Source: Atrina japonica (taxonomy: Eukaryota > Mollusca > Bivalvia > Pterioida > Pinnidae). Taken from it: a DNA stretch of 64,000 nucleotides. The notes under the pieces are model-generated. The model made no database searches. It saw only the letters and a program-made list of their open reading frames with translations, and had not been told where the DNA came from. The number at the start of each line of letters is the position of its first letter. Position 1 is the stretch's first letter. Of the stretch, positions 38,596-59,098 are shown piece after piece. Both the position numbers and the translations under genes were made by a program. The stretch is from NCBI GenBank assembly GCA_030159075.1, contig BROG01000530.1, positions 400,001 to 464,000 of the forward strand. Direction: 5' to 3'.

Positions 38596-41120
38596 GTTTC
38601 ACTAAATATCCATTTTATTCATATTAGGAAGTGTGTCGATTTCAATGACAAAGCCAATATATATAATCAATTTCGTTGGACCGGTTTATTGACCGATTTT
38701 CATCAGTATGTGGCGTTAAAGTAGATGCGAAATACTAATTAACTGCTGCAGTGTTGACTGATGACATGAAAACACATTTGCTTCTAACGGTGATTCTTAA
38801 TCCTAGCAAATGTTTCTGCTTCCTTTGTTAACACTCATGAAGAAATTGACCAAATGCATGGGATCCCGCTGATAAACAGCAATGACGAAGTAAACGATTT
38901 TGTGTACAATAAGGATATAATTGCTTAATTTGTAGAACGCAGTATAAATCCTGTGGCGAAACATTCTAATATTAAAAGAATGAATAAAATTATGTTACCT
39001 AGAATTTAATCCTTCGCCGAATAAAACCGTAGAAAAGAGGAAAGGTCGCCAACACCATTTCTAAATCTCCATCATTGACCTTAGAATGACCATTTGTAAA
39101 TACAGATGTTCGCATGACAAAATAAGCACATTTTATAAATAAGTATTTTTGCAATTCGTTTTATATTGAGATATGACAAACTCGCTAAAATGAAATTTAT
39201 ATAGCAGATAGATCAACAAATGATATATGTTTTAAATATAAAACCACTAATTACTTATTATATATATATTTTACGGTAAAAGTGTTAGTTTCTATTAATG
39301 GGGAATTGAAAAATATGCCTTGTTTAGGTGACGGTAGTCAACTAAAATGTCAGCCGAAGACCCTCTCTGTTGCAAAGAATATTACCTTCGTTGTTATTTA
39401 TCATCAAACCGCTTGTAACCTATGTTGTTCTCTTTATTATACATTTATCTTTTATCCTATGTATTTTATATACTTTCCTTGGTAACGTAACCTCGGACAC
39501 AAAAATCTTATTCAAATCTACATAACCTAGCTGACATAGTAGAGTACATTCATATCTCGGCTGAATGGCGTTCACAAGCCGAACCTACTGAGAGAAGTTT
39601 CTAAAAAGACCACACAGGTCTGTATTCAGTCTTCATATTTTGAAATGAAAAGTTGTCGCAAAATTTCTGCAACTTCCTGTAACTACACCACCATGATATT
39701 TTCGGAACGAGGATTTCTGAACATCATCTCTTGTACTGTACTTTGTATCCCATCAAGATATTAATTCACAAATTTAATTTCCGGTAACAATATTTCCCGC
39801 GATTTGGAAGTGATACCATATTATTTTGATAATTTACGCGGCGATCGAGTGATTGCGTTAAAATTGCATTTGGTTTTCCTAACCGGTTGTATTTAATATG
39901 ACGTTATGCCGCAACAATGACCAAGCTACGCTCCCTTCAAGACAAGGTCCTTAGTTCATATAATATATAATTATATAGCGGACGGAACTGACATGCAAGT
40001 TTTGATTATTTTTCAACTGCGGTGTCATCATGAAAATTGTTGAAATCTTCAACATGTTCTTCTATTAACCAGTAGTTTAATTGTTTAATTTCACAATACC
40101 TAGTGGTCTGTGTCTGATGAATTCTGAATTCTTTATGACGAGTCCGAAATATCAGCTGAGTTGTAACGTCTCAAGTATTTACAAAATTATTACGAAAAAT
40201 GGAAGGTAAGCCCCAGTTAATTATTTACCTGAATTTTTCAAATTTCTTCAATGAATGAAATACTTCACGATCATCGAAAGAAAAGAACCCATGCTGATTA
40301 TACTTGAGAATCATTATAATTGTCGAGAATAAGCCCATCACATTTTATTTGTTAGGTACAATTACTATGTTTTTCTCAAGCAGAGACTCCACTTCAATCT
40401 TGAAAACTTTACCTTACATAATTATATCAATAATCATGTCGCCATTTTTGAAAGGATTCTGATCGAAATGGCAATTTGTTTTAATACAAACATGAATTCA
40501 AATATTGAACATGTGTGTTTTCCTAAGAGTATGATGACAAACAGAAAAGGGGATTGGACATTGGAGTAGCAAGCTATTATAATCTCATTGTTGTTTCGTT
40601 TGAATACATTTATATGTCTTAAACAGGACAATAGCAATTTCAGAAAACAGTATCTTATACTATCCTTACTATGTATTTATAAAGAGAACAAGTAAAACGT
40701 GTCAGGTGTACCGATAAAGTTGTTTTAAATAAGGTCAGCACCATCTTGGTTGTAAATTCAAAACATTAATGAAGGTTCTAAAGGTTTGCTTTCTTTGTCC
40801 GTCTCCTACGAACTTAGACAAACCTATTTATTATTTAGAATTATTTCATATTCAGTAAGATAAGTGCAGTATATTACGATTTCGGTCAAATTAAATGTGG
40901 CTTTGATTTTAATATGTTTTTGGATCTGGTAGCAGATTCGAGTATATCCACGCTGTAGTTATGTTATGCAGCTATCTTTGGTCTATCAAATATAGGACCT
41001 CTAATACCAAAAAGGTCATGCATTGTCATCGTGTCACAAAATCTCTCGACATGTGGAGACATGGAGTCTTATTTGATTTTATCCTTAAACAACAATATAA
41101 GAGGATCAATGTTCCTTTTT
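38592..41120. other. AT-rich non-coding stretch
   Basis: A GGAAGGTAAGC donor-like site near 40,203 follows about 40 open codons, but open runs of that length are common here and no acceptor is evident. No gene is called. Confidence 0.45.
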
Positions 41121-41136
41121 CATCATCATCATCATC

Positions 41137-41182
<46 letters not shown>
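41121..41182 (+). repeat. (CAT)n / (TTA)n compound microsatellite
   Basis: Seven CAT units run into about thirteen TTA units. A CAT to TTA transition of this sort mirrors the TAA to GAT compound repeat at 6434. Confidence 0.92.
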
Positions 41183-41188
<6 letters not shown>

Positions 41189-43318
41189 AAATATCAGATA
41201 TGTTGTAAAAACATTGACTGGAAATATTGTGTCATTGGCTCATGGAAAACGTTATAAATTATTCCCTGTCTTTCTGTACTGGAATATTTTCACAAGAGTT
41301 CCCTCACAACGATAAGATAAAATGGCGCTGAATATATTTCTCAAGGGTGCAAACTATTTCTGAGTTAGGCCTAAAATTGATTGTTGTAAATAATCTGGAG
41401 CGTTATTAACCACCCCAAAAGTTAATATCATCATAAGAAAATGTGGATAACATTTATTACGAGAATCAATAATATACAAATTGCCTAAATATAGCTTACA
41501 AAAAAAGTAAGAATTCGCACCCATGCATTTTTCTATTTAATTGATATATCTTTTCAGTATCTTAAACAACTCCTGAAACATCGGGTCAATTGTTTCCAGT
41601 AGATTGCCACGCATTCAACAATAGACATACCAAACTATAACGAGTATTAATACTCACTGTAATTTCTAAATAAGAAAAGTATGGTTTTTTAACTACCTGC
41701 GGGAAACAATTATTGGATAGTATCTCCACTGGAAGTAAATGATCAGCCAACGGTCGTGTCAGAAGACCGTTATGATTACAGAAAGTCGGGAACAAGTAAC
41801 GGATAGATAATTTATATATCTATGTGGCATTTTTGTGCAATCAGGTTAACATGCTAAGCATAGTGTCCGGGTTGTGATGGTGTATCTACATTGTACAAAT
41901 ACGTGATATTTGTACAGATCTATTTTGTAACTTCACTTTTGACAGCTCTGGCTCATCTCGTTACTCTATTATCTATAAGGTTCCATACAGATTTATTGGC
42001 AGAAAAACAATAAAGCTTTAAAGAATTCTCTAAGAGATTTCGCACGTCCTCATGGAATTTAATTTTTATCACATTCAAAGTCCATCTGAATTATAGATGT
42101 TTTATTGTCATAACAGATTACATCAGCAACCAGCAACCATCAACCAACTGATGTTGACAGGAGAGCGTGTTTCCCGACCACTTGTCCCTATCCATGGTTT
42201 TTCAGATGAGGGCTTAAGTTAACGTATTTTCCATTGTTTGCTTAGGTTGACTATAAAATGATATTTCGACAGACGGCACTGCAATTGTCGACCTTAAAAA
42301 ACTATTCAGCATTCTTCTCCACTATGTAGAAGTAAAAAGTTCTATTATGTATTAACTTAAAACACAAGGTTCATAACTAAATCTTTAACTGGCTTTAGAT
42401 ATTAATTACAATACATCACATAAAACACATATACACCAAATCGTACCAAAATCCAAGCATGGTTGCCATTTTGGTTTGCACGTGTGCGGGCTACTATTGT
42501 TCACAATGTAGACCCTGATGTGTGTAATTTTCATTTCGATATTAATATAGTAAAACTATTTCCTAGGATAAACAAGTTGAATTCTTCATTTTTGAAACAT
42601 ATTAACTATTTCCTGTTTGCTTTAAAATAAACGTTTGAATAGATTTCACAATATTGTCTTCCCGACCTTCTTTCTTGTGGACATATTATTATCAAGACTT
42701 GCAAATAAAACAGAGAACCCGTATGTGTGCTGGAAACTACGAACAACATTTCTTTATTGTGTCATTTTCTCGAAAAAATAAGCAGAGAAAATGTTTACGA
42801 AAAGGCAATAAAACCCATAGTAAATTCTTAGTTAAATGTTCTAAAATACAATGATTAAATATATATTGAATTTTATTCAGAGGGAACCAGTGATAAAAAT
42901 AAATATACTTTATTCATTGAAATTATAATACAGACAACAAGTTACATTACACGCTATCATTCAATCGTCAATAAATCACACGACTTTACATGGCTGTACA
43001 GCTGTATGCAAAAATATGTTTTATCTAAATAATTGTTATTGTATTAAGATATTATCTTTTATATCAACACTCATCTCCCAGATTTAAAACTGGGACATCG
43101 CGTAAAACAGAACGGAAACGCCGACATATGGATAACTCAAATAGCCCATAAATGACATAATTCCCAGTATAAAGAATGCTATGGTTACTTTATGATGCCA
43201 GTGTACAATTTCTGAAATATTTTCACTGAAAGATAATGATTTGCTATTATATGTGATAACATCTGATCTGACAGGGTATTTGACATTGACACTACCAATA
43301 TCTAATATCTATTGCATA
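41183..43318. other. AT-rich non-coding stretch
   Basis: No supported feature. A 69-codon minus frame (41,586-41,795) carries a GTGAGT donor-like site after LEIT near 41,658, but the base before the donor is A and no partner exon is seen. Confidence 0.4.
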
Positions 43319-43651
43319 ATGGCTGTAATACGAAGTAAAATATTTGAAAATGCAGAACATAGAAAGCATCATATTTACGATATAGATCAAATGATAGGAA
43401 AAACGGATATTAACATCTCGTTTCCAACATGCTTATATCGCTATAACTCGGGCTTATCCCCACACAAAACGAAACACGGTAAAAGAATGTTTTCCTTTGA
43501 ACATTCTTCCCTTCATGAAATGTGCAATTCGTTGCAAACGATAGCGTTTGACGATGCCAAGTTCAATTTAGTGCACAATACGTATAATGTCATCAATTAC
43601 AGAAAGTCTGAAACTAATATATATCAGTTAAACACCAACTTACAACCATAA
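43319..43651 (+). other. Unassigned 110-codon open frame
   Basis: From ATG at 43,319 the frame reads MAVIRSKIFENAEHRK and ends at 43,651. The same frame is open for a further 26 codons upstream. It is the longest non-repetitive frame outside the G+T island, has rather ordinary amino-acid use, and is slightly richer in GC than its surroundings. No domain, signal peptide or membrane segment is recognised, and no poly(A) signal or splice site gives it context. With stop frequency near 1 in 13 codons, about one frame of this size is not far from chance over the window. It is a weak candidate for a terminal exon or a transposon remnant. Confidence 0.15.
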
Positions 43652-46055
43652 CATTCAAGTTTATTTCATTTAACGTCTGGATTCCCTGTCTCGTAGTCTC
43701 ACTGCGACGGGCTACTATTGCTCGGTATAAATTATTAATTTAATTATAAGTGGTTTACGAGGTGTTATTCATAGTTTAAAGACTAATTTAGAAATACATA
43801 TGTTTATATATTAAGTACATAATTATTTATATCATTCATGCGTATGTGTTTTATGTGTAAACTACTGGGGCCAATCATTAAACATACTATACTTTGACAT
43901 CCGCCATTGAAGCAACGCCTCTCAACTATTTTTTAAAAGAATATAGAAGACAGCTTAAGCGTGGCTGTATACACTACAATACTACTGTCAAATTCATGAA
44001 TGGATTGATTAGAAAAAATGCTTTTTTATATTTTCACAAAATGTCTGTGTTTGGCATGCGGCGACAACAGTTGGTGACCCATTACTATTGTTAGGAAAGA
44101 AGACACATTATCTAATAATTTTATATCCTTTGTCTTAAACTGTCAAAACGTATAAGTCAAGTAGAAAGCTACGACTCGAAAAAAAACTATATTTTGTCCG
44201 CCTGTAATGGTCTCGCGAGTATTAATCATATTTTGTGCCATTTACCTACTACAGAAACATAGATATGGCATTGATATTTTGGGTTCCTGTTATAAATTTG
44301 TTCCTTTTCCGTAAGGAGGTAGTAACGGGTTGATTTATCTAGAGATTATCGACCCCATTCATAATTCTTATGACACATATTTCAACACCTCTCATTTATG
44401 TAATTCTATACAGTATAAACCTAGCTGAAAATTCATAAACGAATAAAAAGTGTTCAAGCGTTCAAAAATTTAGTTCATCTTGTCAAATTATTGCGTTATA
44501 TCTCTATCCTGGCTGCTCTAAAATTGCACTGCTGCTTTGAATATGATAAATATAAGCTGAATTGTGACATTTATACCGCGTTATCTGAAACAGATCGCAT
44601 TAAGTTAAGTAGTTGAGAGTGTCGACCCATTTACACACTTGTTCAGATCTATGTAAACACAAAATGAACGGAAACAGAAAACCTTTTTATTCATGGGTGT
44701 TTGAGTTTTATTTTACATTAACCAGAGTTGTTACATAAGATAAACAGAAAAGTTTCCCGATGACTTATGACTGCCTGTTGCTCTCTGTAGTAGAACTAAG
44801 ACAAACACAATCTGGATTTTTCTTTGACATTGTTATTTCAGGTCGTGGAAGGAATTTGTTTAAAATCACCTAAAGTCAGTCGGTGATTTGACACTTTATA
44901 TGTACAGGTTTGGGACACGCTACTTACATTGTACATATGTGCATGCAAGAATGTAATTAGAATTGAAGGATAACGTACACAGTTTTTAACCATTTTCTCT
45001 GTAAACTGCATTACTATATTTAAAAGATTTAAATATCAGTGCGCGCATTGAGCTTTAACTATTATCGGTGGTTTTTGCTTTAATTTCTGGTCCACGTAAA
45101 TATCATACACCTTCACATCAGGACATCAGTTACATATCGCTATAACTATCTCTAAATTATACTAGGTATACAACTGACTACAGGTATAACACAGTGAGGG
45201 TGGGGAATATCTCTAGTTATAATATTTGTCAGTGATTAACTTACTGTCAAAGACACATGAAGATGATCTAATGAGAGATAAATATGGCATGATGTCTCCC
45301 GCATATCATTGACAATGAACACGATGCATTTTGCGACGTTTAAAATTACTTTATATTTATGCTATCACTTATTTTCCCCTATTCTTAAATTCATTTATTA
45401 TTGTAATTATAAATGTTGAACTTATTCAGTTTGATAATATCTGTTTCTATTTTGTTAAAGTGAATGTGTATTGTGATTGTTATAAAGACAACGAATGGTA
45501 ACAAATTAGGCATCACAATCGCATGATAACCTGCTGCTTCCTGTATATCATTGAAAATGAAAAGGTCTTACTCGATATATTTTCTTCAATCACTAAAACT
45601 ATTGTACTAAAAAGATTAGCATTCCCAGATTTGAAGTACTAATTCGTTTTAATCACAATTCATCTTTATAGATTTATTCAATTTGACAATCTCTTTCTTT
45701 TCTCTTGCTCAAGTGAGTACTAGATCCATAATATGGATATTAAAGAAACAATTTAGATAAAAGTAAATTTACAACACAAGAATTCTGTCTTTTATTTTGT
45801 AAGAAGATCAGCCAAGGAATCTAGATTGATGATAAGTTTCTGTTTTTATATAATTCTTCTGATAAGGTAGTTCCGATTGAATAGATATAGAAAACTAAAA
45901 ACACGAATGAAAAGGAAGAGAGACAATGATTACAATGAATATAGTTTTACACCCACCGCGAAAACACCAAGCTTGAATGTTTAAAACAGCATACTTCTGT
46001 AACAAATTGTATATTTTATATTATACAACACATAACAAATAAAAATGAAACTTAC
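43652..46055. other. AT-rich stretch; if the exon at 46,056 is real, intron of its gene
   Basis: No downstream exon for the 46,128 start could be identified. Between about 45,285 and 45,725 two stretches of roughly 200 bases look like an old tandem duplication. Shared landmarks are CATATCATTGACAATGAA against TATATCATTGAAAATGAA, then TTATTCAGTTTGATAATATC against TTATTCAATTTGACAATCTC. Confidence 0.35.
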
Positions 46056-46128
46056 CTGCTGTCATAATAGCAGCTACAGCAAAGTAAATAGTCCAAATCC
46101 AAGGTTTTGTGAGGTGTAATCCATCCAT
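46056..46128 (-). CDS. Candidate first coding exon, signal-peptide-like
   Basis: On the minus strand ATG at 46,128-46,126 opens 24 codons reading MDGLHLTKPW then IWTIYFAVAAIMTA, followed by one base and a strong donor (CAG before GTAAGT, donor at 46,055-46,050). The peptide has a short polar start, one basic residue and a hydrophobic stretch of about 13 residues with small residues at the end. This fits a signal peptide or signal anchor, so the protein would enter the secretory pathway. The exon would end in phase 1, typical of first exons of secreted or membrane proteins in animals. Upstream sequence to about 46,255 could be 5' leader. No family can be named from 24 residues, and the downstream exons were not found. 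A chance ATG plus donor is possible but less likely given this peptide pattern. Confidence 0.45.
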
Positions 46129-46783
<655 letters not shown>

Positions 46784-46832
46784 ATGCATATATGTATGTA
46801 TATGTTTCACATAGAGATATATAGTTTAACGC

Positions 46833-49384
<2,552 letters not shown>

Positions 49385-49428
49385 TCCTCTCTTACATGGC
49401 ACCTGATCCCACCTCTTTATTTCCAGAG
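49385..49428 (+). mobile_element. RT-element 3' end fragment, copy D
   Basis: It holds ATGGCACCTGATCCCACCTC followed by TTTATTTCCAGAG, matching the 3' untranslated part of copies C and E. The match breaks exactly where an (AT)n run begins, so the microsatellite has replaced or interrupted the rest of the element. Confidence 0.7.

Positions 49429-49429
<1 letters not shown>

Positions 49430-49502
<73 letters not shown>
49430..49502. repeat. (AT)n microsatellite
   Basis: About 36 perfect AT units joined directly to transposon fragment D. Confidence 0.96.
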
Positions 49503-49504
<2 letters not shown>

Positions 49505-51231
49505 AGCAGCTAGTTGCACTGTTTTCTTTTTCTTTCCATTTTACGTGCAAAATTTACTTCCCGCCATAAAAACAACTCCAGACGTTCTGTATAAAACTCG
49601 CTTATATAATTCACATGAAGAATCTTGGTTGTCTTTTAATGACAGGTACTTGTATATACAGGTGCGTTAGTGCAATTAAATTTGACAATATTCTGACTAG
49701 ATATTTAGCCATCTGCTCATGCGTGTATATAACTATAAAGCATCATGGTTTATATTTATAGAAAGACATAGTTTATTTGTTTTTCCTGACATTTCTTAGA
49801 ATATAAATAGTCTTAATTTACTGAGATAATGTGTGTGTGTTAATATATGGCGTAATACTAATAAACAAAGATATATGAGTATTGTACACCAATGCCAAGC
49901 TTGCGAACCTCTCTTAAAAGTGATCTGGCTATCAACTTGCAATGAAATATTTTACGTCTAGTTAAGATGTTTACATTGTAAAGAACAACCAGACGTATTT
50001 TGTAGCTCGGGACAGTACAAACTATAATTTAATGGCATCTAACCCAATTTCGTAAGCCTGTGTTACCTTGGAAGGTAATCGCCGTTTGCAACTATTTGAT
50101 TTTGAATCAGCAGAAATGATAATAAGAATAAATGACAATGCATAAAAAGATACATTTAATTTGACAAAGTAACGGTGTTAACATTCCGGAATGCTGGTCG
50201 ACTTTTCAGATTGATAAATTTACAATACTTGCGTCAAGAGGAATTTCATTCAAATAAAGTGAATTCAGACGAAAAACACATGATTGGTAAAAGTGTAATC
50301 TTGAAATCACTTCCCCCTTCCCGATTCCCTCGATGGTTTAATCAAGACATTAATTCATTCTTTGTTCGAATCACAAATAAAGACGGAATTATGACTAAAT
50401 TATTCTATAACTGAACATTACAAATGTTAACATGTTAAAATATCGTATTGTACTTGTGGCAAATTTTATGAATTATACATAACTCTACATAAGAAATGCC
50501 ACTGTAAGAAGATATCCTGTTCGGAAATAGATTCCTGTGGTGACGATGTGATTTCCCATTGCGGTCTGACAATTTACAGTATTCGTATTCACAATCTTTC
50601 CGTATCATTGTATTTCTCCATTAAATGCACGAGAAATTTCCCTATTTGTTCCATAATACATATACCCGATAGAAATATATTTCTAATGAATATCAAAGTT
50701 ATATTTAGATAGCAAATGCTTCTCTTCTGTGTATATACTGGAGCTAACATCACACGTACATGTCGCCTATTATGACGGGATATAAACAATGAATATTTCC
50801 ATTTACATTTACATTATATTGATATGAATAAGTGTAAAATGAAGTTTACTTTTCAGTACACTTTTATTTGCACTTGGCGAATGAGTACATGAAACTGTAC
50901 GTATTAGTTTCTACTTCAAAAACTGTTCTTCAACATTTTGACATTTATTCAGATTTGTTTCAAAATGCATGACCTGTTTACTAGTCTGGCGGAAATTATC
51001 TCCGCGTTTTATTAGACTATTTTTTGTATTTTATGCTGTTTTTTTTTTGTTCAATACTATAGCCTAAGTCACTAGGCTAGTTATTTTACTGATTAAATAA
51101 AAATATTAACATAAACCTTTTAATTTTAACATAGCGGTATTCTAGGTTATCTGAGTATTTTTTTCATGCCAATGACAAATGAAATATTCCTCTCTGTTTG
51201 AAATATTCACAGTTATGTTATCCCAGAAAGG
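49503..51231. other. AT-rich non-coding stretch
   Basis: A 79-codon + frame (50,175-50,414) has no recognised motif. No other feature. Confidence 0.45.
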
Positions 51232-51632
51232 TTTCATATACAGAGGTAAACTACTAACTGACAAATTATTGACACAGGGATATCGAAAACTGCGTTTAAT
51301 GTCAACGTTCCGCAAATTTTATGGTCGGTATAATAGTCTTGTTTGCGACTACTCTGTTTCACTAATTGAAATGTTGAGTTGCCTTTTCGTTGGCGGTTGT
51401 TGAGACGTCTGTACCAATTGTGACGAGGACACACTCCTCACGTGTTTCATTGGACTTGACTGTGGACTCACGGCGGGTGTGACCGGTCGACAGGGGATGC
51501 TTACTCCTTCATTGCACCTGATCCCACCTCCTGGTTTCCAGAGGTCCATGTTTGTCCATTTTTACCGGATTTATATCTATGTCCTGGACATTCTATAGAT
51601 TTATACTTTGGTATCTGAAATTTTTATATTTT
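51232..51632 (+). mobile_element. RT-element C-terminus plus 3' end, copy E
   Basis: The frame reads RGKLLTDKLLTQGYRKLRL then STFRKFYGRYNSLVCDYSVS to a TGA at 51,401-51,403. This is the C-terminal tail that follows the reverse-transcriptase domain in a retroelement family I associate with mollusc and other invertebrate genomes: basic and leucine-rich, with a KFYGRY core. About 230 bases of 3' untranslated sequence follow, shared with copy C, ending after TTTTTATATT. The catalytic RT part is absent, so the copy is 5' truncated, as is typical of target-primed insertion. I cannot assign the element to a LINE or Penelope-type clade from this tail alone. Confidence 0.75.
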
Positions 51633-52661
51633 ATCATTTATCCTTTTTCGGAAAGCACTCCACATCCTGATGCGGCAGTCATATTTATACATGTACTTGC
51701 AAAAATGAAAGTGAAATAATGGGAGCACTTGTTTGTAATCCTCCAAAAGGCGTGTTTTCGAATATTTAGGGCCTTATCGTACTGCATATATAGGATAAAA
51801 AACGGAAGTCATTAAAAGTTATCCCCCTTTATCATAAGTACAAAATAATGAACACTAAAATAACCACATTTATTTCTGTAATAAGACTGGCATAAAGATT
51901 CTCGTACAAAAATTATTTTGATATATTGAATTTATCAAATAAATCTTATGAAAATATATAACACAAATGTAGATATTTTTCACTTATGTCCGTTAAAATA
52001 TCTTATATTTGACGATCGGTTGCTTTTCGAAATAATTACAAATTAATGATTTAATTTGTCTGTAAGAAATTATTTAAACATTATATATCATACATTCTAC
52101 AACTCATGATAGATGTTGGGGACTTCCTTGTCAAGAAGAACAGTATTTATATCACAACCCACGAGTTAAAGAAGTCAAAGATAGGCGTAACAGTGTGAGA
52201 AAGGCCGTGCACGTCGTCAACGTTGTTAAAGAAATTACATGTATTTAGATATTGATATTCTAAATGACATGTAGTTGAGATTTCTGTTATTCAAACTTCA
52301 AGATCAATACAAATGATTCAATAGAAGAAAAACAAAAGTAGAAAAATCATAGACATTTATATTAAATTCGAGCTCAACTGCTAAAGTTTTATTGACAGAA
52401 AATATCGTCTTGAGAGATTGTTTTGGTATTATTTGTAAAACTATTACTTTGGTCTTGTTAATAATGTTAAGCATAGGTTATATATGTGAAATCTCTTTTC
52501 TTTGCCATCAACATGGCTAATAATTCAGTTGTCGACCTGTTCAGAAAACAAGAAATCGGTACTCCTATAAAAACAAACGTGGATATTAGTTTATGCACAG
52601 CCTTTATAAATACTTTTCTTCTTCTTTTTTTCAGTCTAACAATAAAATGTGTCTGCTCTAT

Positions 52662-52663
<2 letters not shown>
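51633..52663. other. AT-rich non-coding stretch
   Basis: No supported feature. Confidence 0.5.
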
Positions 52664-52740
<77 letters not shown>

Positions 52741-52820
52741 TATGTGTGTGTGTGTGGAGAGAGAGAAAGAGAGAGAAGGGGAAACAGACAGACATAGATA
52801 GATAGAGAGAGAGGAGAGAG
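52664..52820. repeat. (AT)n-(GT)n-(GA)n compound repeat
   Basis: About 40 AT units with one small break, then seven GT units, then GA-rich DNA with AGAC/AGAT variants. The purine-rich end is the least regular. Confidence 0.93.
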
Positions 52821-53662
52821 CATTGCACAGATAATTTAATATCTAGCAAATTTAGGCATTGCAAATAAAGATAGAACTCAGTATCAAAAACACTATAATC
52901 AAAGAAAGCAATGTGATAAATAAACCATTATCTTATTTTGTGATTCCGCAATACACTTCCCTTTTCTATAATTCATTAAAAGACACTAGAAATTTGTGTC
53001 AACCATAAATCCATTATTCAGAAAATATTTATCTTGAGAACAAATTCTTGGCTTGTGTTGATCTGATCTCTATCTTCTGTAACTAGCTAATAAAGAATTT
53101 ATTGAATCACTAATAAACTCTTCTTTAAATCAATAACGCACTTTCTTAGTTACAAACGTATATAAAACTTAATGTGTTCATGAATAAGGCACAGTCTGAT
53201 AAAAACAAGGGAATACCTATTCACAAACCGTATATAATTTTTAGATTTCTCCCACGTGCAAAACCTGCACGCGTATTTGACATGTATGAAGTATTCCATT
53301 GATCATATGAATCACTATTTACAAAGGCTCTTTAAAATTATTTCAATATTTTTTACGCCACACTCAATATTTTTTTTCCAGTTTTGGCGGCCAATGTAAT
53401 GATAGAGGAAAAATCCCGGTTACTCGGAAAGAGACCATCGACTTACCGGAAGTAAACTGGCAAGCTTTCTCACAAAAATCAGCTTAGGTTAACAATAATA
53501 CATATTTCTAAAATACTGAGTTTGACATTCAGAGAGTTTAATCGACCAGTGCTTACTATTTTAACCATTGATAGCTTATTGATAAATTAGATTTACATGA
53601 GTTAAGAAAATTAGAGCTATGTCTGTTACAGATTCTATGTAAAACTTCAATTCCAAACTTAC
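52821..53662. other. AT-rich stretch; intron side of the candidate exon that follows
   Basis: No downstream exon was identified for the candidate at 53,663-53,751. Confidence 0.4.
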
Positions 53663-53751
53663 CTCTAACAGCATCTATTCTTTGCATCCAATCACTTATA
53701 AGAAAAGCATCGTCAATACCAAATATTATGATCCTCAAATATTTATCATAA
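53663..53751 (-). CDS. Candidate internal exon
   Basis: On the minus strand an acceptor (TTTTTTAAAG, AG at 53,753-53,752) is followed by 89 bases. These hold one base, 29 open codons and one base, then a donor with AG before GTAAGT at 53,662-53,657. The codons read YDKYLRIIIFGIDDAFLIS then DWMQRIDAVR. The other two frames are closed by stops early in the exon, so the open frame and both splice signals agree. The piece GIDDAFL followed by W and QR recalls the G-x-D-D region of the sterol-sensing domain in Patched-related proteins. The residues before it are too polar for a good match, so that is only a suggestion. The frame also stays open past the donor for about 30 codons. No neighbouring exons were found. 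Confidence 0.4.
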
Positions 53752-55667
<1,916 letters not shown>

Positions 55668-56155
55668 AGTATAAATCTTAAGGATGTCCAGGATAAACAT
55701 AGAAATCTGGTGATATTGGACAAACACGATCTCTGAAAACCGGAGGTGGTATCAGATGTCATGCAGAAGTAAGCATCCCCTGTTGACTAGTCACACCCGC
55801 CGTGAGTCCATAGTCAAATTCAAGTGAAATAAATGAGGAGGAAATCATCGTTACAATCGGTACAGACGACTTAACAACCGCTATCGAACAGGTAACTCAA
55901 CATTTCATTTAGTGAATCGCAGAAGTTGCAAGCAGGTCTATTATACCGACCATAAATTTTGCGGAACGTTGACATCAAATGCGATTGTCCCTGTGCTAAT
56001 AACTTGCCAGTAATAAGTTTCCCTCTGTATATTAAATGCACGTATGTTGAACATATTGGACTGGCATGTCGGATCAGTTGTGAGATAAAAACCATATGCA
56101 GGTGATTGAGGGTTATTACTACTTAAATTAATGCTTGGAATATTCACAATGGGAG
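55668..56155 (-). mobile_element. RT-element C-terminus plus 3' end, copy F
   Basis: On the minus strand the coding part begins IVNIPSINLSSNNPQSPAYG, shifts frame, continues SQLIRHASPICSTYVHLIYR and RGKLITGKLLAQGQSHLMS, and ends after STFRKIYGRYNRPACNF near 55,871. Then comes the same 3' untranslated segment as in copies C and E, down to about 55,668. Order and motifs (IVN..P, SPAYG, SQLIR, KLL-QG, FRK-YGRY) match the region just after the RT domain in this element family. At least one frameshift and a short 5'-truncated length make it dead. It lies about 4 kb from copy E in the opposite orientation. Confidence 0.75.

Positions 56156-59047
<2,892 letters not shown>

Positions 59048-59095
<48 letters not shown>
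59048..59095 (+). repeat. (GT)n microsatellite
   Basis: About 23 perfect GT/TG units. Confidence 0.96.

Positions 59096-59098
<3 letters not shown>

Noticed and set aside
41586..41795. Minus-strand open segment with a GTGAGT donor-like site
   Set aside because: The base before the donor is A rather than G, the acceptor is unclear, and no partner exon was found.
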